Of a stretch of DNA of 64,000 nucleotides, positions 1 to 7,644 are shown piece after piece; the first letter of the stretch is position 1, and every line of letters begins with the position of its first letter. The position numbers were made by a program, and so were the translations under genes. The stretch comes from an uncultured Sphingobacteriales bacterium (GTDB lineage: Bacteria > Bacteroidota > Bacteroidia > Chitinophagales > Chitinophagaceae). The notes under the pieces were generated by a model. It was not told the DNA's origin. It worked only from the letters and a program-made list of their open reading frames with translations, and made no database searches. The stretch covers positions 7,509-71,508 of the forward strand of contig CALKHN010000073.1 of NCBI GenBank assembly GCA_937991535.1. The letters run 5' to 3'.

Positions 1-1
1 G

Positions 2-439
2 TTGAATAGTGTTTCTTCGGTCATAGCTGAAGATATCATTAAGCGCTTCCGGAAAAAAACAGCGCCTGCCCCGGATCCGCTGAAACAGGTAAAAAAGCTT
101 TCTTACCTCACAGGAGCTATGGTGTTGGCGCTTAGCTTTTTTGTGGGTGAAGTGCCCGGCAATTTATTGGATGTGATCATGAAAGTGGTTAATCTTTTTG
201 TTGCCCCCTTATTTGTACTTTTTTTCATGGCGCTTTTTGTACCTTTTGCAACGGAAAGAGGTACATTTTGGGCTGGCGTTATATCGGTAGCCGTGGCTAT
301 TGCTGTTGCCTTCTGGGGCGTTTTTGGAATAACCGTACTATGGATCATGCCGGTATCACTGGTAGCCGGTATTGTTGCGGGTGTAATACTGAGTTATGCA
401 GACAGGCTATTGTTTAAACCCGTGCCCGGACGCTCCTGA
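2..439 (+). CDS. Sodium:solute symporter (SSS family), C-terminal part
   Basis: This is the last 145 codons of a membrane transporter whose beginning lies before the window; the reading frame is open to the first base and the protein starts in mid-helix context. Residues 1-25 resemble the cytoplasmic loop of sodium/solute symporters (NSVSSVIAEDI), and about four hydrophobic segments follow (roughly residues 35-50, 60-80, 85-105, 110-132), ending with a short basic tail. SSS carriers of this type in Bacteroidota take up sugars or sialic acid with sodium. It lies just upstream of a sugar-catabolic gene run on the same strand, so it may supply that pathway. The substrate cannot be read from this fragment. 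Confidence 0.72.
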   Translation: MNSVSSVIAEDIIKRFRKKTAPAPDPLKQVKKLSYLTGAMVLALSFFVGEVPGNLLDVIMKVVNLFVAPLFVLFFMALFVPFATERGTFWAGVISVAVAIAVAFWGVFGITVLWIMPVSLVAGIVAGVILSYADRLLFKPVPGRS

Positions 440-447
440 AAAACAAG

Positions 448-480
448 TATCAGATATTTGTTTTAGAGAAATATCTGGTA
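448..480. other. Inverted repeat after the symporter gene
   Basis: A hairpin of 9 perfect base pairs (CAGATATTT, 451-459, against AAATATCTG, 469-477), extendable to 12 with one G-U pair, begins 11 bases after the symporter stop. No T-run follows, so it is not a classical intrinsic terminator. It may slow or process transcripts between the symporter and the aldolase gene. Confidence 0.4.
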
Positions 481-565
481 TAGGGACTGAATGGGATATT
501 AAAAGTCGTTATTGTTTATGAAACAATTTTAGAAATAGATGAATTCCGCTTCGGGAGAACACCTT

Positions 566-601
566 TAGCCCCTCTCCGGCGGAGAGGGGTTGGGGTGAGG
601 C
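566..601 (+). repeat. REP-like palindromic repeat, copy 1
   Basis: The core is a near-perfect palindrome (CCCCTCTCCGGCGGAGAGGGG) followed by TTGGGGTGAGGC. A second copy in the same orientation, differing by a few bases, lies at 7542-7577. The two copies flank the catabolic gene run. Elements of this form recur in many bacterial genomes as extragenic palindromes. This copy ends 23 bases before the aldolase start codon, so it would be in that gene's leader. Confidence 0.7.
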
Positions 602-624
602 AGTGACATAAAATACCATTCATT

Positions 625-1434
625 ATGACACAAATGCGAAAAAGCAGGGTGCTGCAAAAACTTCGTTCTGGCGAAACCGTTAGTTGCATTAAGATCAATC
701 TCAGCGACCCTAAGGTTTGCGAAATAGCGGCCCTGGCGGGGTTTGATTGCGTATGGGTAGACCAGGAACATATCGGGCAGGACTGGTCGGTGATTGCGGC
801 TTCTGTTTGGGCTACCAAGGCCCATGATACGGATATACTTGTTCGCGTACCGCGCGGTGCGTACAACAACTATATAAAACCCCTTGAACTGGATGCTACC
901 GGTATTATGGTACCGCATATTATGAGCCTGGCAGATGCCCGGGAAATCGTTCACCACACACGGTTTCATCCCGTGGGCAGAAGAGCGATTGATGGCGGCA
1001 ATGCCGATGGTGGTTATACCGGTGTTGATTTTAATGCGTATTTAAAGGAAGCCAACCAGCAAAGGTTTACCATTCTGCAGATTGAAGACCCGGAACCATT
1101 AGAAGAGCTTGATGAGATTGCTGCATTGCCCGGATACGATATGTTGTTTTTTGGTCCGGGCGATTTCAGCCAGGGTATAGGAGCGCCCGGGGTCTGGGAT
1201 CATCCTGCACTTATTGAAACGAGAAAAAGGATCGCCGGCCTTGCAAAGAAACATGGCAAGTTTGCGGGTACGGTTGGTAGTCCGGCCAACTTAAAGGAGT
1301 TGAATGAAATGGGCTACCAGTTTGTAAGCATTGGCGCCGATGTGGTAGGGTTAAAAAATTATTACAGCGCATTGATCCGGGCTTTTAACGGGTCAGGCCA
1401 AACAGGCAATAGTTCCTATTTAGAAAAACAATAA
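625..1434 (+). CDS. HpcH/HpaI family aldolase (2-keto-3-deoxy sugar acid aldolase-like)
   Basis: This class II, metal-dependent aldolase of 269 aa has the usual family length. Such enzymes split 2-keto-3-deoxy sugar acids into pyruvate and an aldehyde (RhmA, GarL and HpaI types). Visible signatures are VWVDQEH near residue 49 (base His), RVPRG near 73 (phosphate/carboxylate Arg), QIEDP near 152 (metal Glu) and FFGPGDFS near 173 (metal Asp). It is the first gene of a same-strand run: the next gene starts three bases after its stop. With an aldose-type reductase, a Gfo/Idh enzyme and SDRs downstream it fits a non-phosphorylating sugar-acid route. The exact sugar is an inference I cannot settle; no lactonase or enolase-family dehydratase is visible nearby. 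Confidence 0.85.
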   Translation: MTQMRKSRVLQKLRSGETVSCIKINLSDPKVCEIAALAGFDCVWVDQEHIGQDWSVIAASVWATKAHDTDILVRVPRGAYNNYIKPLELDATGIMVPHIMSLADAREIVHHTRFHPVGRRAIDGGNADGGYTGVDFNAYLKEANQQRFTILQIEDPEPLEELDEIAALPGYDMLFFGPGDFSQGIGAPGVWDHPALIETRKRIAGLAKKHGKFAGTVGSPANLKELNEMGYQFVSIGADVVGLKNYYSALIRAFNGSGQTGNSSYLEKQ

Positions 1435-1437
1435 ACG

Positions 1438-2394
1438 ATGCAGCGGAGATTTTTAGGAAATACAGGCATAGCGGTTTCGGAGATTGCTTTTGGTGGGGTA
1501 GAAATTGGATTGCCCTATGGCATTGGCGTGAAGTGGGAAGAGGATATGCTCCCTGAAAAAGATGCGGTGCAACTTTTACTAACGGCGTTGGATAGCGGCC
1601 TGAATTTCTTTGATACGGCGAGAATGTATGGTGTGAGTGAAAATATTATGGGAAAGGCATTTGCAGGACGCAGGGATGAAATTGTATTGTGTACCAAGTG
1701 CCGGCATTTCAGAGATGACAAAGGAAACCTGCCGGGCGATGAGACGTTAAGAAAGATCATCCGTCAGTCTCTTGAAGAAAGCCTGAAGGCGCTGCGGACG
1801 GATTATATTGATTTGTACATGCTGCACCAGGGTGATATGGAGATACTGGACCGGGAGGTAATTGCTGAGGAAATGCAAAAGCTGAAAACAAAAGGTATAG
1901 TACGATCCATTGGCGTGTCCACCTATTCAGCCGAAGAAACAAAAATGGTAATGGCATCTGATGTATGGAATGTGGTGCAGTTGCCCTTTAACCTCATGGA
2001 CCAACGGCAGCAAGTCTTGTTTGATCTTGCAGAAGAGAAAGGTGTGGGCATAGTAGTAAGGTCAGTTTTATTAAAGGGCTTGCTGAGCAACAGGGGTACA
2101 GGGTTGCATGCCATGCTGGCGCCGGTGGAAAAACATATTCAGCAGTATCAAAGCTTGGTAAATGGAAATATTAGCAACCTGCCTGAACTCGCGGTAAAAT
2201 TTGCGCTGTCTTTTCCCCAGGTGTCATCGGTATTGGTTGGTATAGATAAGATTGACTATTTGAAGCAATCGCTTGCAGCGGCTAATGGTCGTTATCTTAC
2301 AAATGACCAACTGGTTGCCGCACAATCGCTGGCTTATCCCGACCCGGCTTTCCTTAACCTGCCCTATTGGGATAGGATGGGGTGGCTGAGGTAA
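1438..2394 (+). CDS. Aldo/keto reductase
   Basis: A 318 aa NAD(P)-dependent oxidoreductase of the AKR (beta/alpha)8 barrel family. The catalytic tetrad can be seen: Asp in FFDTARMYG (about residue 58), Tyr in the same motif (63), Lys in VLCTKCRH (about 82) and His in LYMLHQGD (about 125). Similar proteins in sugar pathways oxidise L-fucose or D-threo-aldoses to lactones, which would place it before the keto-deoxy acid aldolase. It starts three bases after the aldolase stop, so translation is probably coupled. After its stop comes an octamer tandem repeat, so the next gene is separated by about 225 bases. Confidence 0.85.
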   Translation: MQRRFLGNTGIAVSEIAFGGVEIGLPYGIGVKWEEDMLPEKDAVQLLLTALDSGLNFFDTARMYGVSENIMGKAFAGRRDEIVLCTKCRHFRDDKGNLPGDETLRKIIRQSLEESLKALRTDYIDLYMLHQGDMEILDREVIAEEMQKLKTKGIVRSIGVSTYSAEETKMVMASDVWNVVQLPFNLMDQRQQVLFDLAEEKGVGIVVRSVLLKGLLSNRGTGLHAMLAPVEKHIQQYQSLVNGNISNLPELAVKFALSFPQVSSVLVGIDKIDYLKQSLAAANGRYLTNDQLVAAQSLAYPDPAFLNLPYWDRMGWLR

Positions 2395-2398
2395 GAAA

Positions 2399-2519
2399 TT
2401 TGAAAATTTGAAAATTTGAAAATTTGAAAATGTGGAGAGGTGAAAATGTGAAAATGTGAAGATGTGAAAATGTGAAAATGTGGAGATGTGAAAATGTGGA
2501 AGTGTGAAAATGTGCGCAG
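2399..2519 (+). repeat. Octamer tandem repeat (GAAAATKT units)
   Basis: About 15 consecutive units of 8 bases run through the gap between the aldo/keto reductase and Gfo/Idh genes. The first units read GAAAATTT, then GAAAATGT with variants such as GGAGATGT, GAAGATGT and GGAAGTGT. The periodicity is exact although the units vary. The strand asymmetry is strong: purines lie on the coding strand. A second, pyrimidine-poor tract of AAACTAYAAAC-type words follows to about 2576. Related tracts of 7-8 base words sit in other gaps of this gene run. Confidence 0.85.
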
Positions 2520-2619
2520 CACCCAAAAAACTGTAAACTACAAACTACAAACGATAAACTATAAACCATAAACTATTATTCGTGCCGCTGTGGCTCAAAT
2601 TTCAAATTTTAAATTTCAA

Positions 2620-3540
2620 ATGATCAAAATCGGTATTATTGGAATGAGTACCGGCAACGCCCACCCTTATTCCTGGTCTTCTATAATAAATGGCAAGTAT
2701 GATGGGGAAGAAATAGCCCGGAAGGGATACCCAGCCGTTACGGCTTATCTTAAGGCCAACGAAGATACCCTGGGGTTGCCGGATGCCCGGGTAACGCATG
2801 TATGGACCCAGGATGCAGGCATCTCAAAAAGCATTGCTGCTTCCTCAGGCATTGATCATGTGGCAGAGAAAGCAACGGGTATGATAGGGCACGTAGACGC
2901 GGTTATACTTGCCCGTGATGATGCTGAATTTCATTTAGAAATGGCTATACCGTTTGTTGAAGCGGGTATTCCCCTTTTTATTGATAAACCTTTGGCCATT
3001 AAACAGGAAGATATGGACTGGTTCGAACAACAACAGGCCAACGGTAAATTTATCATGTCCTGCTCCTCTATGCGCTATGCCAATGAGTGCCGGGTTGTTA
3101 GGCAGGACCTTGCATCGTTGGGCAAGCTTGAGCTCGTTACCGCTGTAGGAAAAAAAGACTGGCTGAAATATGGCGTTCACATGATTGAAGCGATGTTTGC
3201 AACACTGGATGACCCAAAAGTTGCTACCGTTCAGCATATAGGTGAAAAGGGGAGAGATGTGGTGCATATTGTTTTTGAAAACGGACTACCGGCAACCATC
3301 CACTTGTTTATGGACATCTCAGGCACATTTCAGTTAACATTCTTTGGACAGCAGGCCTGGCGGATGGCAGATATTAAAAATTCATATTCCATGTTCCGCG
3401 ATAATATTATAGAATTTGTACGAAGCGTACAGGAAGGAAAACCAGGACTGGATTTTTCTAAAACAAAAAATATCATTCAAACCGTAATCGCTGCCGAAGA
3501 AAGCAGGCTGGCCGGTGGAAAAATCATTCATTTAAAATAA
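2620..3540 (+). CDS. Gfo/Idh/MocA family oxidoreductase
   Basis: A 306 aa NAD(P)-dependent dehydrogenase of the glucose-fructose oxidoreductase/inositol dehydrogenase family. The Rossmann nucleotide-binding strand starts at once (IKIGIIGMSTGNAH), and the family's EKP-like motif appears as PLFIDKPLA near residue 123, followed by a C-terminal alpha/beta domain. I chose the ATG at 2620 rather than the GTG at 2590 because the Rossmann fold begins directly there and the extra residues only translate repeat-like sequence. Its stop codon overlaps the next start by one base (TAATG), which indicates translational coupling with the SDR. The likely role is oxidation of a sugar or sugar-acid intermediate; the substrate is unknown. 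Confidence 0.82.
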   Translation: MIKIGIIGMSTGNAHPYSWSSIINGKYDGEEIARKGYPAVTAYLKANEDTLGLPDARVTHVWTQDAGISKSIAASSGIDHVAEKATGMIGHVDAVILARDDAEFHLEMAIPFVEAGIPLFIDKPLAIKQEDMDWFEQQQANGKFIMSCSSMRYANECRVVRQDLASLGKLELVTAVGKKDWLKYGVHMIEAMFATLDDPKVATVQHIGEKGRDVVHIVFENGLPATIHLFMDISGTFQLTFFGQQAWRMADIKNSYSMFRDNIIEFVRSVQEGKPGLDFSKTKNIIQTVIAAEESRLAGGKIIHLK

Positions 3541-4325
3541 TGCGCATGAACGTAATGGAGTTGTTCAGTTTAAAAAACAAGGTGGCGCTGGTAACAGGAG
3601 GTGCAGGCAACTATGGCCGTTCCATAACAGAAGGATTAGGCGAAGCGGGCGCTACTGTTGTGATTGCCTCCCGCAACCTGGACGCTATTGAAAGAACGGC
3701 TGCGGATTTCCGCACGAAAGGATTGGATGTGCACGGTATGCAGGTTGACCAGGCGGATAAGGATTCTGTATTGTTATTAAAAGAGCATATTCAGGATCAG
3801 TTTGGTAAGCTTGATGTATTTGTCAATAATGCGGTAAGTCGCCCCATGAAAGGATATGGCGCTCCTATTGAACAGTTTGATGAATCCATGAAAGTGAATG
3901 CCACCGGAATGATGTTTATACTGCGGGAGATGACGGATTTGATCGTCCGTACGGGCGGTGGAAGCGTGATCAACATCAGTTCGATGATGGGTATGTATGC
4001 ACCCATTTACTCAAATTATGAAGGAATACCGGGCATGGGAGATATAGCGCCGGACTATTGTTTTCACAACGCGGGGTTGATCATGCTTACCCGTTTTATG
4101 GCCAAAACACATGCGGGAAAGAACATACGGTTTAACGCTGTGAGTCCGGGAGGATTGTTCAACAATCAACCAGAAAAATTCGTGCAAAATTATTGCAGGA
4201 AAGTCCCGCTGGGCAGGATGGCCAATAATGACGATATCAAAGGATTGATGGTATTACTGTCTTCCGATGCAGGTGCATATATCAATGGCGAGAATATTTT
4301 GATTGATGGCGGATTGAACGCATAA
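3540..4325 (+). CDS. SDR family oxidoreductase with YxxxN in place of YxxxK
   Basis: A 261 aa short-chain dehydrogenase. The cofactor motif is TGGAGNYG (about residue 20), the structural Asn lies in NNAVSRP (about 96), and the catalytic Ser in NISSMMG (about 150). The usual Tyr-xxx-Lys is YCFHN, read directly from the codons tat tgt ttt cac aac, so the catalytic Lys is Asn. A long insert (YSNYEGIPGMGDIAPD) lies between Ser and Tyr. The two other SDRs of this run keep their Lys. It overlaps the Gfo/Idh stop by one base. Either the enzyme uses a changed proton relay, as some divergent SDRs do, or it has lost normal dehydrogenase activity. ATG at 3546 is an alternative start. Confidence 0.85.
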   Translation: MRMNVMELFSLKNKVALVTGGAGNYGRSITEGLGEAGATVVIASRNLDAIERTAADFRTKGLDVHGMQVDQADKDSVLLLKEHIQDQFGKLDVFVNNAVSRPMKGYGAPIEQFDESMKVNATGMMFILREMTDLIVRTGGGSVINISSMMGMYAPIYSNYEGIPGMGDIAPDYCFHNAGLIMLTRFMAKTHAGKNIRFNAVSPGGLFNNQPEKFVQNYCRKVPLGRMANNDDIKGLMVLLSSDAGAYINGENILIDGGLNA

Positions 4326-4440
4326 GTGAGTGGTAAGTGGTAAGTAGTAAGTAAGAGAAAAACGAAAGAAAGAATCTGCTTGTCGTTAGCATACTTTAGC
4401 TAATCGCTCATAGCTGATAGCTCATGGCTCATAGCTCAAT
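4326..4440 (+). repeat. Low-complexity 7-8 bp word tracts
   Basis: The gap before the zinc alcohol dehydrogenase holds two tracts. The first is GTGAGTGGTAAGTGGTAAGTAGTAAGTAAG-like (from 4326; units around GTGGTAA), the second repeats words like ATAGCTC and ATAGCTGATAGCTCATGGCTC (4399-4438). They are of the same style as the tracts at 2399, 6423 and 7407 but use different words. Confidence 0.65.
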
Positions 4441-4454
4441 TATATACAAAGCGT

Positions 4455-5585
4455 ATGAAAATAAAAGCTGCGGTATTGTATGAGATGGGAAAACCCCGTC
4501 CGTATAACGAAAGCAATCCATTACACATTGAGGATGTTGATTTAAGTGCTCCCGGTTTTAACGAAGTACTGGTAAAAATTCATGCGGCGGGATTGTGTCA
4601 TTCCGATTTGTCTGTTATTGACGGAAGCCGGGCAAGACCATTGCCCATGGTACTGGGGCACGAAGCATCCGGGGAAGTGATGGAATGCGGGGCGGGAGTA
4701 AAGGATTTAAAGCAGGGCGATCATGTTGTTTTTTCTTTCGTTCCCATGTGCGGTCATTGCTTGCCCTGCATAACAGGGCGTCCTGCATTGTGTGAGCCGG
4801 GGGCGGGGGCCAACACAAAGGGTATTTTATTAAATGGTGATACCCGCCTGAAAAATCAGCATCTTCACCCTCTTCACCATCACCTGGGCGTTTCCGCCTT
4901 TGCAGAATACGTTGTTGCATCACGAATGTCGCTGGTAAAAATCAATAACATACTTCCTTATGAAATATCAGCACTCTTCGGCTGTGCAGTTTTAACCGGT
5001 GTAGGAGCAGTAATAAATACAGCACGCCTCACTGCGGGACAAACGATTTTAATTGCGGGACTGGGCGGAGTAGGATTGGCCGCTGTATTGGGTGCTATAT
5101 CCGGTGGAGCAGCTACCGTGATTGCTGCAGATATAAATCCGCAGAAAAGAGCAATGGCATTACAATGGGGTGCACAGCATATAATAGATCCCGCAGATTC
5201 AAATGCCGTGCAAAATGTAAAAGACCTTACCGGTGGCGGAGTGGATATTGCCATTGAATTTGCCGGCGTGATCAATGCCCTTGAATTTGCATATGCCGCA
5301 ACAAAAAGAGGAGGTACAACTGTTACAGCAGGGCTGCCCCATCCTTCTAAAACATTTTCTTTATCGCCGGCTTTACTGGTAGGCGAGGAACGCACTTTAA
5401 AAGGCTCCTACCTGGGTAGTTGCATACCTGCCCGCGATATCCCGGCTTTTATTTCGTTGTATCAAACCGGACGCCTGCCTGTAAATAAGCTCTTGTCGCA
5501 TACCATCGCCCTGGAACAAATAAATGAGGGTTTTGAGCGGTTGGCCACGGGTGGTGCGTTAAGGCAGGTAATCACTTTTGCATAG
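4455..5585 (+). CDS. Zinc-dependent alcohol dehydrogenase (MDR family)
   Basis: A 376 aa medium-chain alcohol dehydrogenase. Catalytic zinc ligands are in GLCHSD (Cys near residue 48), LGHEASG (His/Glu near 71) and a Cys in ALFGCAVLTG near 178. The structural zinc loop CGHCLPCITGRPALC (about residues 98-112) is complete. The Rossmann motif is AGLGGVGLAA (near 200), and an acidic residue at the strand end (AADIN) favours NAD. Class III-like enzymes of this length oxidise alcohols or reduce aldehydes. In this operon it could handle the aldehyde released by the aldolase (inference). It is 45 bases upstream of the next SDR. Confidence 0.88.
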   Translation: MKIKAAVLYEMGKPRPYNESNPLHIEDVDLSAPGFNEVLVKIHAAGLCHSDLSVIDGSRARPLPMVLGHEASGEVMECGAGVKDLKQGDHVVFSFVPMCGHCLPCITGRPALCEPGAGANTKGILLNGDTRLKNQHLHPLHHHLGVSAFAEYVVASRMSLVKINNILPYEISALFGCAVLTGVGAVINTARLTAGQTILIAGLGGVGLAAVLGAISGGAATVIAADINPQKRAMALQWGAQHIIDPADSNAVQNVKDLTGGGVDIAIEFAGVINALEFAYAATKRGGTTVTAGLPHPSKTFSLSPALLVGEERTLKGSYLGSCIPARDIPAFISLYQTGRLPVNKLLSHTIALEQINEGFERLATGGALRQVITFA

Positions 5586-5630
5586 CGCAGTGAGAACAAT
5601 GATCATCCATTACATCATAAATCAAATAAC

Positions 5631-6422
5631 ATGAGTAAAGAAATTATCCCCATTTTTCATTTGCGCGATAAGTTGATCTGGGTAGTTGGAGGTGCGGGCT
5701 ATCTTGGACAGGCAACAGTGATTGTACTGAAGCATGCAGGTGCAAAAATAATTTGTATTGACCTGGAAGATCGTGCCGTTGCATTTGTACAATCTGCAGC
5801 ATTGGGCGCGGATGTTACTGCTGCCAGTTTAGACGTGAGGGATGGCGCCGGAGTTCAACGATTTGTATCGGATCAGATTGAAAAGTATGGCGTGCCCGAC
5901 GGGTTGGTAAACCTCACCTTTGGTTCTACATCAAAAAAAATGGAAGAGCTGACTGAAAAAGAGTTTGATGAAGTAAATCATGCAGGACTGACGGCTACTT
6001 TTTTATTGTCACGGGAGGTGGGCGCACAAATGGCAAAGCGGGGCAGCGGAAGCATTGTGTTATTCTCGAGCATGTATGGATCGGTGTCGCCACACCCGGA
6101 GGTATATGAAGCGCCTATGAATAAAAATCCGATAGAATATGGTGTTGGTAAGGCAGGAATTATACAAATGACAAGATACCTGGCTGTTCACTGGGGGAAG
6201 ATGAATGTAAGATGCAACTGCATTTCACCTGGTCCTTTTCCTCATCCTGCTGTGCAAAGGGATAACCCGGCTTTTGTTGAAAGACTGGCACAGCTATCGC
6301 CCATGGGTCGTATAGGAAACGCGGAAGAAGTTGCAGGGGCGGTTGCTTTTTTATTGTCTGGAGCCGCATCATATATAACCGGGCATAATTTACGGGTGGA
6401 TGGTGGATGGACAAGCTGGTAA
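5631..6422 (+). CDS. SDR family oxidoreductase
   Basis: A 263 aa short-chain dehydrogenase/reductase. It has the cofactor loop GGAGYLGQ (about residue 20), an Asp at the end of strand 2 (IICIDLE), which favours NAD(H), the catalytic Ser in LFSSMYGS (about 142) and a normal YGVGK (about 168). The PG motif after strand 6 is ISPGPFPHP. It is related to gluconate 5-dehydrogenase-like enzymes and to the SDR at 3540, but keeps the catalytic Lys. It follows the zinc alcohol dehydrogenase by 45 bases in the same run. The substrate is unknown; a sugar-acid keto/hydroxy pair is likely from context. Confidence 0.85.
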   Translation: MSKEIIPIFHLRDKLIWVVGGAGYLGQATVIVLKHAGAKIICIDLEDRAVAFVQSAALGADVTAASLDVRDGAGVQRFVSDQIEKYGVPDGLVNLTFGSTSKKMEELTEKEFDEVNHAGLTATFLLSREVGAQMAKRGSGSIVLFSSMYGSVSPHPEVYEAPMNKNPIEYGVGKAGIIQMTRYLAVHWGKMNVRCNCISPGPFPHPAVQRDNPAFVERLAQLSPMGRIGNAEEVAGAVAFLLSGAASYITGHNLRVDGGWTSW

Positions 6423-6602
6423 GAGGGAGGTGGAGTAGGTGGAGGGAGTAAGGTGGAAGATATAAGGTATGAGGTAGAAGGTTGAAGGTGGAAGGTTGAA
6501 GGAGTAAGGTGGAAGGTTGAAGGTGGAAGGGCCCTATACCCTGCGCCTTATACCTCATACCTTATAAGTAACAACGGGCAACGGTGAAAAGTGAGACGAT
6601 AG
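6423..6602 (+). repeat. Purine-rich heptamer tract inside a 16 bp inverted repeat
   Basis: The spacer holds GGTGGAGTAGGTGGAGGG-like words, then seven or eight AAGGTKG heptamers (6478-6529). The heptamers lie between the arms of a perfect 16 bp inverted repeat (TATAAGGTATGAGGTA at 6461-6476 and its complement at 6551-6566). The RNA could fold as one long hairpin with an all-purine loop. No gene is visible here. Confidence 0.75.
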
Positions 6603-6638
6603 ATGTACAGTATCTTACATAAAATAAACCAGTTTCTC

Positions 6639-7406
6639 ATGCAATCCAGTGTAATAATGATAACGGGTGCGGCCGGTGGTATTGGACTATCTATAGCGAA
6701 TACTTTTTTATCGGCCGGTTACACAGTAGTTATTTTGGATCTTGAACAGGATCGTGTTGACGCTGCTGTGGAAGCATTGGGCAATAGCCGGGTTACCGGT
6801 TATGCCTGTGATGTTACCCATGAAGAGAATCTGCAAAAAGTATTAGGCGACGTTTATGACCGGTATAGAAGCATTGATGTGCTGGTGAACAATGCCGGGT
6901 TGCAGCATGTAGCGCCTGTTGAGCAGTTTCCCACAGCAAAGTTCAGGTTGATGCTGGACGTAATGTTAACCGCTCCTTTTATTGCCATCAAGTACGTGCT
7001 GCCGTATATGAAGAAAAATAATTTTGGAAGGATCATTAACATGGCTTCCATCAACGGTCTGGTTGGTTTTGCGGGAAAAGCGGCGTATAACAGTGCAAAA
7101 CACGGAGTAATCGGTTTAACAAAAGTTGCGGCGCTTGAGGCGGCCGGCTACAACATTACTGTTAATGCCGTGTGCCCCGGTTATGTAGATACTGTGCTGG
7201 TCAGGAATCAGTTAAACGATATAGCTCAGATGCGTAACATCCCTTTTGAAAAGGTTTTGGAAGAAGTGATCTATCCGCTCGTTCCCCAAAAGCGTTTACT
7301 GGATGTAGAAGAAATAGCACATTATGTACAATTCCTGGCAAGCGATAAAGCAAAAGGGATAACCGGGCAGGCCGTTGTAATTGATGGCGGGTATACGGTG
7401 CAGTGA
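6639..7406 (+). CDS. SDR family oxidoreductase, 3-hydroxybutyrate dehydrogenase-like
   Basis: A 255 aa short-chain dehydrogenase with TGAAGGIG (cofactor), LDLE (Asp favouring NAD), NNAG, MASINGL (Ser) and an intact YNSAK near residue 152. The stretch QHVAPVEQFP and the region VCPGYVDTVLVRNQ strongly resemble D-3-hydroxybutyrate dehydrogenases, which interconvert 3-hydroxybutyrate and acetoacetate. I chose ATG 6639 because it gives the family length; an in-frame ATG at 6603 would add 12 residues. It is the last gene of the run and is followed by a purine repeat tract. In this context it could also act on a sugar-derived hydroxy acid. Confidence 0.82.
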   Translation: MQSSVIMITGAAGGIGLSIANTFLSAGYTVVILDLEQDRVDAAVEALGNSRVTGYACDVTHEENLQKVLGDVYDRYRSIDVLVNNAGLQHVAPVEQFPTAKFRLMLDVMLTAPFIAIKYVLPYMKKNNFGRIINMASINGLVGFAGKAAYNSAKHGVIGLTKVAALEAAGYNITVNAVCPGYVDTVLVRNQLNDIAQMRNIPFEKVLEEVIYPLVPQKRLLDVEEIAHYVQFLASDKAKGITGQAVVIDGGYTVQ

Positions 7407-7470
7407 GGGTTAGTGAGAGGTGAGAGGAGAGAGGAGAGAGGTGAAAGGTGAAAGGTTGTGGAGAGAGGTG
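7407..7470 (+). repeat. Purine-rich GAGAGGT/GAAAGGT tandem words
   Basis: Directly after the last SDR stop the coding strand reads as repeated heptamer-like words (GTGAGAGGTGAGAGGAGAGAGG, then GTGAAAGGTGAAAGG). This is the fourth such tract in the gene run and is almost pure purine. No terminator hairpin with a T-run is seen here. Confidence 0.7.
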
Positions 7471-7541
7471 AAAGAACCAAATCATTATCGTCCGGATAAA
7501 ACTTTTGAAAGTTAAATGAAAGCCAATACAGGAGAGGATTT

Positions 7542-7577
7542 TAGCCCCTCTCCGGGCGGAGAGGGTTGGGGTGAGGC
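7542..7577 (+). repeat. REP-like palindromic repeat, copy 2
   Basis: It matches the element at 566-601 in the same orientation (TAGCCCCTCTCC...GGGTTGGGGTGAGGC) with small changes in the hairpin loop. It lies between the convergent last SDR and the AraC gene. Confidence 0.7.
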
Positions 7578-7644
7578 AAAATAGGCTGCTAAAGGATTTT
7601 ACTACTTTTACCGGGCAACAATGTCTTAAATCTCAAATTTTCCC

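Noticed and set aside
2399..2519. CRISPR-like periodic array
   Set aside because: Units are 8 bases long, directly joined, with no unique spacers; this is a tandem repeat, not a CRISPR array.
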